Below are positions 56,501 to 58,053 of a stretch of 58,053 bases of DNA, piece by piece. Where the stretch lies: positions 1,049,393-1,107,445 of the forward strand of contig BFEA01000237.1 of assembly GCA_003427395.1 (NCBI GenBank), read 5' to 3'. The notes beneath the pieces were generated by a model. That model saw nothing but the letters and a program-made list of their open reading frames with translations, was not told where the DNA came from and made no database searches. How positions within the stretch are numbered: the first letter of the stretch is position 1; the number at the start of each line of letters is the position of its first letter. The position numbers and the translations under genes are program-made. This DNA is from Chara braunii (Eukaryota; Streptophyta; Charophyceae; Charales; Characeae).

Positions 56501-57821
56501 AGAGGGATTCCGAGATGAAGAGACGCACAGAGAGAGGCAGAGAGAGAGAGAGAGAGGGAGAAAGAGATGGAGAGAGAGAGAGAATAGAGCCAAAGCGAGA
56601 CTGAGAGGGGGAGAGAGAGAAAGAGGGCACAAACTGCTAACGAGCCAAGCAACGATCATAAGCATCACCCCCTTTCTCAGCTGCACACTCAGAATTGGCA
56701 CGGAGCATCCCGAGCTTCAAGCCAGATCAACAACCATACCCATCACTCCCCATTATCGACTGTGCGGCGCCGATGCTGATCTGCATCGTCATTATCAAGG
56801 CTTTTTCATGGTCGATTCGATTTGGTTGGAGCCACCTGCCGTCTTCCCCCGAACACAACGCACCCTCATTCTAACTATCTGGCCGGAAACATACCTTGTA
56901 TACTTTCCTTTTCAGGGTGCGTTATGTTCGGGGGAAGACGGTAGTACTTAAGGGGGGGGCGACCACTGTCACCTTAATCACCACAACCTCCCTTCGCAAG
57001 AACCTTGTCTTCCCCAGAGCGACGACTTGTGTGTGATCGTATTACTCCTCATTTGGCCAGCAGTTAAACTTTGCCATTCCTGGCCGCAATTACCGCATTT
57101 TTTTAACCGAAACCGTACACTACTGGCCTGAACACGGTAAAAGCCCTGACGATTTTCCGGTTTAAAAATTCGCCGAAATTGCGGCCAGGTACGTCGTAGT
57201 TGTTCAAAAATCGCCGAAATTGCGGCCAGGAACGTCATAGTTAAATAGTTAAAGGGAGGGGTATTATATGACGACGCTTTCAAAGACAATCTCCCCGTCA
57301 ATATCGTCCATCCGATGCAGCGAAAGGGGAAGAGAGGGACAGGAGAGGCGGAAATCTTACGAGGGAAGAGAAGGATCGAAAAGACAGAGTGTAACGATGG
57401 GGGGAGGCGGGAGATCTCATTTGCGGAAAGCGAGAGAGAAGCGACCATTTTATAGGACAGGGAGAAGAGCAGAAGTAGAGCAATTCGCAAAAAGCACATA
57501 ACCCAAGCAATGCAAAAAGAACGAGCGGACTAAACAACAAACTTTCCCCCAACTGTGAATGACGAGCGCAAGAGGAAGACGGGAGTGTCAAAGCAGAGTA
57601 GAGAATGAGAAGGGAAGGACGGGGAGAGAAGGGGAAAAGTCGGGGGCGCAGGGTAAGAAGCGGAAAGGACCTAACCTCTGCCACTCGGAGGCTGTAGAAT
57701 TCACCATCGCCTGGATACGGCTATACTCCTCTGCGTCCGCCCTTGGTGGTGGTGGAATATGGAGATCGGGTGTTTCGTAGAAGTCGCTGCCAAAATCATC
57801 TGGCCCATCCGGCACATCATG
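31305..57821 (-). CDS. RBBP6: RBBP6/PQT3-like RING E3 ligase and 3'-end processing factor, 14 exons, 5' partial
   Basis: This entry spans the whole gene. I located the exons by homology and splice sites: 57676-57821, 51148-51251, 49662-49727, 47591-47747, 46688-46836, 45479-45649, 44539-44961, 44035-44076, 43439-43530, 36779-36965, 35557-35818, 34453-34587, 33825-33915 and 31305-33203. The total is 3,924 nt, or 1,307 codons plus stop. Every intron is GT..AG and every junction is phase-consistent. Domains in partial-protein order are an acidic linker, a G/F/R-rich stretch, a CCHC knuckle (~95-110), an RBBP6-type RING (~190-230), an acidic/Ala-rich linker, a second CCHC knuckle (~454-467), a Pro/Gly-rich region, and a 630-residue RD/RS-rich tail. 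The family (human RBBP6, yeast Mpe1, Arabidopsis PQT3) acts in the nucleus in cleavage/polyadenylation and as a ubiquitin ligase. The N-terminal DWNN domain must lie beyond the right edge. The exon set is seen directly; the function is inferred from the family. Confidence 0.9.
31470..31760 (-). repeat. Tandem duplication of a basic NLS-like module in exon N
   Basis: Two copies of a ~50-residue module read DKRKKHHHQ-SSRD-YDRDVK...SS-EL-E-KRRKKQ. They are imperfect (second copy has HHHQHQ and GGGSSDEL). Each copy carries two Lys/Arg clusters that could act as nuclear localisation signals. Confidence 0.8.
32171..32435 (-). repeat. 22 tandem 12-bp units encoding V-D-R-G
   Basis: This is a minisatellite inside exon N. 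Units have the form GTN-GAC-CGN-GGT. Twenty of the 22 encode VDRG; one gives VDRS (unit at 32219-32230) and one VDQG (unit at 32171-32182). Differences fall almost only at the third positions of the Val and Arg codons, while GAC and GGT are invariant. Confidence 0.93.
32436..32590 (-). repeat. Diverged 24-bp units encoding GVGGVDRG-like octads
   Basis: About six units encode VGGVDRG/VGGVDRV/VGGADRG variants immediately N-terminal to the VDRG array. They look like the ancestral, longer unit from which the 12-bp array expanded (inference). Confidence 0.8.
33204..33824 (-). other. Intron between exons M and N
   Basis: GT at 33823-33824 and AG at 33204-33205. A short direct repeat, AGTTCAGAGA, occurs at 33336 and 33354. 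Nothing else is seen. Confidence 0.75.
33825..33915 (-). CDS. RBBP6: RBBP6-like exon M
   Basis: This 91-nt exon has acceptor CAACACAG|GG and donor TTCATG|GTGAGTG. It encodes ESMAERPLERSFAREEPNF and then IPNDDPFDMFM. Phase 2 in and phase 0 out fit both neighbours. There is no known domain; it leads into the RD/RS tail. Confidence 0.78.
34248..34296. repeat. Perfect 19-bp hairpin in intron (snap-back, MITE-like)
   Basis: AACAGAAAATAAATCTAAA (34248-34266) and its exact complement TTTAGATTTATTTTCTGTT (34278-34296) flank an 11-base loop. Imperfect complementarity extends outward (GGAATATACATATG / CATAAATATTCT). It lies in the intron between exons L and M. Confidence 0.9.
34453..34587 (-). CDS. 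RBBP6: RBBP6-like exon L: charged helix
   Basis: This 135-nt exon has acceptor TCGTCAG|T and donor GGAAG|GTGTGTG. It encodes GSGDYGASAGPVGMMRP, then LSREEFLQLQEEERRRR, then AMQARGR. A short conserved helix of the form S-R-E-E-F followed by charged residues occurs at this place in plant homologues. The join to exon M reads ARG-RESMAERPL. Confidence 0.8.
34588..35556 (-). other. Intron between exons K and L, with purine tract
   Basis: It contains ~230 bp of GAA/GGA/GAG purine DNA at 35150-35372 and two similar ~90-bp segments (34920-34960 and 35010-35045: CCAAGTGAGCC...AACTATTTTAATT-like). No coding signal. Confidence 0.7.
35557..35818 (-). CDS. RBBP6: RBBP6-like exon K: Pro/Gly/Phe-rich region
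   Basis: This 262-nt exon has acceptor CGACAG|GT and donor CACAG|GTATCC. It encodes GPLYPGLLPPFGGIGDGG and then Pro-, Gln- and Phe-rich sequence (FVQQAPFAPITAPFHGG). It resembles the proline-rich 'P-x-x-P-F/Y-P/G' region between the second knuckle and the tail in plant homologues. The donor is weak, but the in-frame join to exon L gives LPHSGSGDYG. Confidence 0.82.
35819..36778 (-). other. Intron between exons J and K
   Basis: GT at 36777-36778 and AG at 35819-35820. Two similar segments near 36400-36480 and 36585-36660 (GTAACAGGACAG...TTCA/ACTCAAG...CACT) suggest a ~170-bp duplication. No gene. Confidence 0.7.
36779..36965 (-). CDS. RBBP6: RBBP6-like exon J: second CCHC zinc knuckle
   Basis: This 187-nt exon has acceptor CACAACAG|GGG, just downstream of a long CA/GT tract, and donor CCAG|GTGGGTG. 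It encodes GERLCYTCHAPDHFMRDCPE, a complete CX2CX4HX4C knuckle, followed by a Gly/His/Gln-rich stretch ending SMLGPG. A second knuckle after the RING fits my recollection of plant members. The preceding intron is 6.5 kb, so a skipped small exon cannot be excluded, although the phases join. Confidence 0.87.
36985..37043. repeat. (CA)n microsatellite next to exon J acceptor
   Basis: About 29 CA units on the plus strand. On the transcribed strand this is (GT)n lying ~20 nt upstream of the exon J acceptor, where a pyrimidine tract is expected. Confidence 0.97.
41312..41338. repeat. 11-bp perfect hairpin
   Basis: TTGTACCATAT, spacer CAGAC, ATATGGTACAA. Confidence 0.85.
41383..41628 (+). pseudogene. 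Possible Ty3/gypsy integrase C-terminal fragment
   Basis: The frame reads VINVAPHLETYGIFHASMLL and RRSIIPPDMEGTYAIDRT. This resembles the gypsy pol block '[LP]-x-...-[IF]HVSLL...P-x-x-x-x-[DG]-x-[YW]-x-[IV]-[ED]'. It is a short fragment with no neighbouring pol blocks; the match may be coincidental. Confidence 0.4.
41841..41980. repeat. 69-bp tandem repeat, two copies
   Basis: GGCACACAGTAGGTTGGGTG at 41841 and GGCACAAAGTAGGTTGGGTG at 41910, each followed by CTTCCAGTTCACCGACARTC. The period is a multiple of three, so the plus-strand frame repeats too, but nothing else supports coding. Confidence 0.9.
43439..43530 (-). CDS. RBBP6: RBBP6-like exon I: Pro/Gly linker
   Basis: This 92-nt exon has acceptor CTGTGCAG|AT and donor GCGAGG|GTGAGT. 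It encodes DGTPAPGDAMPGPPSNN, then PMQKGRAPMLSAR. It enters in phase 1 and leaves in phase 0, which matches exon H before it and exon J after it. Nothing domain-like is visible. Confidence 0.75.
43531..44034 (-). other. Intron between exons H and I
   Basis: GT at 44033-44034 and AG at 43531-43532. No other feature is seen. Confidence 0.7.
44035..44076 (-). CDS. RBBP6: RBBP6-like exon H: basic microexon
   Basis: This 42-nt exon has acceptor GATTACAG|CC and donor TCTG|GTAAGTG. It encodes AKKKKLKRVQRAAS, a cluster of seven Lys/Arg that reads as a nuclear localisation signal. Phase 1 in and phase 1 out match exons G and I. Confidence 0.78.
44077..44538 (-). other. Intron between exons G and H
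   Basis: GT at 44537-44538 and AG at 44077-44078. A self-complementary (ATGC)n run lies at 44417-44436. Otherwise nothing. Confidence 0.7.
44539..44961 (-). CDS. RBBP6: RBBP6-like exon G: acidic/Ala-rich linker with SUMO-like motif
   Basis: This 423-nt exon has acceptor CTTGCAG|AT and donor AAAG|GTAGGG. It encodes a low-complexity Ala/Ser/Gly/Glu/Lys linker of about 141 residues after the RING. It contains VKKEPLENG, and VKKE fits the psi-K-x-E sumoylation consensus; GGPKSEPP may be a second weak site. This part is poorly conserved in the family and probably disordered. Confidence 0.82.
44981..45270. repeat. ~138-bp tandem duplication in intron F/G
   Basis: AACAGTGCATCAGCAATTAA starts at 44987 and 45128; the two copies share GCAGAGCGGCTGAATCC and CTTCCAGCAATTGC. 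The last part (CCAGCAATTGCGGCAGACC) appears a third time at 45245. A poly-A run follows at 45332-45354. Confidence 0.9.
45479..45649 (-). CDS. RBBP6: RBBP6-like exon F: RING domain, second half
   Basis: This 171-nt exon has acceptor GTGACAG|GC and donor AATG|GTGAGC. It encodes IRQELMAKGKCPQC, which gives the last pair of metal-binding cysteines (CPQC), then NDDLLPNLSLRKAVDRFVES. The pattern 'D-D-L-[LI]-P/A-N-x-x-L-R-x-A-V' after CPxC is typical of RBBP6/Mpe1. The alternative donor GTATGTG (near 45438-45444) would extend it by 39 nt but gives phase 0, which does not fit exon G, so I chose the GTGAGC donor. Confidence 0.9.
45831..46008 (+). pseudogene. rps11: Second mitochondrial rps11 fragment, inside intron E/F
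   Basis: The plus strand reads SWFSSGSVGFIGSRSSTN, a stop, and in the same frame SFGLKSVEVRITDLGYGKTS. It matches the other rps11 relic (WSSSGLVGFKG...[13 protein letters not shown]) block for block. The middle is distorted by a slipped 9-mer AATTAGGCA repeated three times. It is antisense to the host gene and spliced out with the intron. Confidence 0.82.
46237..46298. repeat. 31-bp exact tandem duplication
   Basis: ACACATTCCTTGCCTGAGAA starts at 46237 and 46268; the full 31-bp units are identical. Confidence 0.95.
46688..46836 (-). CDS. RBBP6: RBBP6-like exon E: RING domain, first half
   Basis: This 149-nt exon has acceptor ATATAG|G and donor AGAT|GTAAGTG. It encodes SVFEKEADALLSAKAASLEP and then PPPDMRCPIC, KGIFKDAVMIPCC and QISFCDRC with the last cysteine codon split by the intron. 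CPIC...DAVxIPCCxxSFCDxC is the RBBP6-type RING (U-box-like C4C4) signature that binds the E2. All expected cysteines in this half are present, so the domain looks functional. Confidence 0.92.
47228..47605. repeat. Tandem duplication that copied the 3' end of exon D into its intron
   Basis: ATTCGCACCTTGTTTCCACC occurs at 47228 and 47433; (CT)n(CA)n tracts follow each; GTTGTTCTGAACTC and TCATTAGGCTGCA occur at 47400-47428 and 47575-47604. The right copy is the real exon D end and donor. In the left copy the donor GTGAGT has become GCGAGT. Confidence 0.9.
47591..47747 (-). CDS. RBBP6: RBBP6-like exon D: second half of CCHC knuckle 1 and conserved block
   Basis: This 157-nt exon has acceptor ATACAG|GA and donor GA|GTGAGT. 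It completes the knuckle (CHRCGQPG + HFIQLC) and continues with PTNGDPAFDMKRVK, GIPKTMLV and LPSGEVAVMQPNE. This block, leading from the knuckle toward the RING, is one of the most diagnostic parts of the RBBP6/PQT3 family. The donor side of this exon has been tandemly duplicated into the following intron (see 47228-47605). Confidence 0.92.
48251..48344. mobile_element. Palindromic MITE, copy 1
   Basis: The 94-bp copy begins CTACCGTCTTCCCCCAAACA and ends with the complement (GTTCGGGGGAAGACGGTAG). Two more copies are at 51461-51571 and 56836-56944. No transposase and no clear target duplication were identified. Confidence 0.88.
48430..48790 (-). repeat. Copy of a dispersed repeat, inverted relative to 39340-40000
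   Basis: The minus strand has GGGACCGGTAGCACATGTTC and AGTGTGGAGAACC; the plus strand at 39350-39412 has GGGGACCAGTAGCACAAGTT and AGTGTGGAGAACC. Further blocks (GTGGCAAAACTGGAA..., CCTGGAAAGATCAC) match 39892-39985. It is a degraded interspersed element of unknown class. Confidence 0.65.
49662..49727 (-). CDS. RBBP6: RBBP6-like exon C: first half of CCHC knuckle 1
   Basis: This 66-nt microexon has acceptor ATTCAG|GC and donor CCAG|GTGCGG. It encodes RGFVPRGNPPPGYVCHRCGQP plus the first base of a glycine codon. It carries the first two cysteines of a CX2CX4HX4C zinc knuckle; the His and last Cys are in the next exon. It was found by searching for the missing half-knuckle and is confirmed by phase (1 in, 1 out). 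The donor GTGCGG is the least canonical call here. Confidence 0.82.
49728..51147 (-). other. Intron between exons B and C
   Basis: GT at 51146-51147 and AG at 49728-49729. An (AG)n tract lies at 50048-50087, and GCGCGTGGGTCG occurs twice (50142, 50172). No gene is recognised. Confidence 0.75.
51148..51251 (-). CDS. RBBP6: RBBP6-like exon B: G/F/R-rich segment
   Basis: This 104-nt exon has acceptor TTGCAG|GC and donor G|GTAAGT. It encodes QTYEGFHGGGRGF followed by repeated GG[YF]GGR/GRGG motifs. A glycine/arginine/phenylalanine-rich linker between the DWNN region and the zinc knuckle is typical of plant family members and could be an RGG-type RNA-binding or methylated segment (inference). Its phases (2 in, 1 out) fit exons A and C exactly. 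Confidence 0.85.
51461..51571. mobile_element. Palindromic MITE, copy 2
   Basis: The 111-bp copy has ends CTACCGTCTTCCCCCAAACA / TTCGGGGGAAGACGGTAG. The interior, with TCATTTTGGCTGTACCTG and TATACATTCATTTTTAGGGT, is shared with copy 1. Confidence 0.9.
52653..52716. repeat. 31-bp tandem repeat, two copies
   Basis: CGTATCCAGACACCCCTCA starts at 52653 and 52684, followed by ATACAAATCGT. Confidence 0.9.
54080..54235. repeat. 105-bp tandem duplication
   Basis: GTACCTGCGAATTGCAGTTA starts at 54080 and 54185, continuing TACCCCGCTCCAG; the shorter word GCATGCCCGG/ACATGCCCGG also repeats in the spacer. Confidence 0.9.
54835..55644 (+). CDS. Unrecognised open frame nested in the RBBP6-like intron
   Basis: A 269-codon frame starts at ATG 54835, just after a CCCTCT-rich tract. 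I do not recognise it. The first ~242 residues look protein-like: many Lys/Arg, regular Trp/Pro-containing blocks (NPKAIEWDNRINEDR, EWPRWLAELKLSN, RPDLPGPWNKDVQFKRTHFE, RWARKMDGYVNPTKRQAIF). There is no signal peptide or membrane segment. From 55562 the frame runs into a 44-bp tandem repeat; 44 is not a multiple of three, so the end RLLNGGGVGNLGRAIDS is probably not a genuine C-terminus. It could be an intronless nested gene, one exon of a spliced gene, or chance. No family is claimed. Confidence 0.4.
   Translation: MLLRSGPKHPGRIGTQLDYKLNVVTMPNMPVRSREAREDIVKYKDPHILNPKAIEWDNRINEDRSEWPRWLAELKLSNTYGKEGHTERDPLILFSRPDLPGPWNKDVQFKRTHFEQRLSKSLENAKRNSERWARKMDGYVNPTKRQAIFIGKLREVRKAHVSGMLPVVQQLPHHNLGTSPPSLPLLSSATENDLQAVVPKQRRSSKKALRRCIPRQDVIDVQLLNLWHPSNRPAGWSLHSEDRRCGKSGKSNRLLNGGGVGNLGRAIDS
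55562..55775. repeat. 44-bp tandem repeat, about five copies
   Basis: GGAGGTGTGGGAAATCTGGG starts at 55562, 55606, 55650, 55694 (GCAGG variant) and 55738, each followed by AAGAGCAATCGACTCCTAA (the last by AAGAGCAAACGG). The period is exactly 44 bp. Confidence 0.95.
56160..56274. mobile_element. Small PIF/Harbinger (Tourist)-like MITE
   Basis: The 115-bp element has the left end GGGCCTCGCTGCACTACTCT and, on the complement of the right end, GGGCCTCGCTGCCCTACTCT. It is flanked by TTA at 56157-56159 and 56275-56277. A 3-bp TTA target duplication and G-rich TIRs fit PIF/Harbinger MITEs. Confidence 0.75.
56836..56944. mobile_element. Palindromic MITE, copy 3
   Basis: The 109-bp copy has ends CTGCCGTCTTCCCCCGAACA and GTTCGGGGGAAGACGGTAG, with the same CAACGCACCCTCATT and CAGGGTGCGTTATG sub-terminal words as copies 1 and 2. 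Confidence 0.9.
57676..57821 (-). CDS. RBBP6: RBBP6-like exon A: acidic linker after DWNN domain
   Basis: This is the first exon inside the window. It is 146 nt, enters in phase 0 after a CAG acceptor and leaves in phase 2 at AG|GTTAGG. It encodes a D/P-rich segment with FGSDFYETP and ends RIQAMVNSTASEWQ. In plant RBBP6/PQT3 proteins an equivalent segment, ending in a motif of the form I-x-x-[LM]-[IV]-[ND]-T/S-x-A-x-[DE]-W-Q, follows the DWNN domain. No DWNN sequence appears in the 232 bases further right, so at least one 5' exon is missing from the window. Confidence 0.88.
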
Positions 57822-57907
57822 CTGCAACCGCAAGAACGCGTTAATTCAAAAAACAAGAAAACAAAAACGACTCCCGGTCCTCGTCTCTCTCCCCACAATC
57901 TACTACA

Positions 57908-57943
<36 letters not shown>

Positions 57944-57962
57944 GTGTGTGTGTGACCTGTGC

Positions 57963-58053
<91 letters not shown>
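57822..58053. other. Intron upstream of exon A, ending in a CT microsatellite
   Basis: The AG acceptor for exon A is at 57822-57823. From 57911 to the window end the plus strand is almost entirely CT with short GT islands. On the transcribed strand this is (AG)n. No DWNN-coding sequence is visible. Confidence 0.8.

Larger units (their letters stand above)
51252..57675 (-). other. 6.4-kb intron between exons A and B
   Basis: It holds MITE copies 2 and 3, a Harbinger-like MITE (56160-56274), the plus-strand frame at 54835, a 105-bp tandem repeat (54080-54230), a CpG-dense patch near 52930-52990, and several AG/CT tracts (52039-52063, 56536-56640). A skipped exon is not required by phase. Confidence 0.75.

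Overview
This is nuclear DNA of a eukaryote, most likely a streptophyte green alga or land plant. The evidence is spliceosomal introns with GT..AG ends, a plant-type RBBP6/PQT3 protein, a Ty3/gypsy chromovirus, and nuclear insertions of plant-type mitochondrial rps11. The very long introns, abundant dinucleotide tracts and Penelope-like elements preceded by a CCHC zinc-knuckle reading frame make a charophyte such as Chara my best guess. That is inference, not proof. The only confident host gene is on the minus strand and fills the right half. Fourteen exons between 57821 and 31305 join in phase at every junction. They encode the last ~1,307 residues of an RBBP6/PQT3 (Mpe1-type) RING E3 ligase and pre-mRNA 3'-processing factor; its first exon(s), with the DWNN ubiquitin-like domain, lie beyond the right edge. 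|| Layout. 1-2.4 kb: short repeats, no gene. 2.45-5.3 kb: decayed chromodomain Ty3/gypsy element (minus), with a duplicated RT/RNase H end. 5.4-7.6 kb: a 44-bp tandem repeat and an inverted repeat. 7612-8314: non-autonomous Mutator-type element with a perfect 9-bp target duplication. 8.4-12.7 kb: a polypyrimidine tract, then AT-rich DNA with a tRNA-like relic and a mosaic of mitochondrial LSU rRNA and rps11 fragments. 13.5-19.3 kb: Penelope-like retroelement flanked by ~0.6-kb direct repeats. 19.3-22.7 kb: diverged duplications and twin poly-A tracts. 22.7-25.95 kb: second, truncated relative of the Penelope-like element (minus). 26-27 kb: polypurine DNA. 27-31.3 kb: no recognisable gene; it includes the downstream side of the RBBP6 gene. 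31.3-57.8 kb: the RBBP6/PQT3 gene, whose introns hold several MITEs, a second rps11 insertion, tandem duplications and an unrecognised plus-strand reading frame at 54835-55644. 57.8-58.05 kb: intron ending in a long CT tract. || How it works together. The host gene's protein would use two CCHC knuckles and a C4C4-like RING for RNA/protein binding and ubiquitin transfer, followed by a long basic, arginine-rich nuclear tail. The tail carries 22 tandem 12-bp units encoding V-D-R-G that differ almost only at third codon positions. That pattern argues the repeat is translated and selected. Everything else is mobile or organelle-derived DNA in various states of decay.
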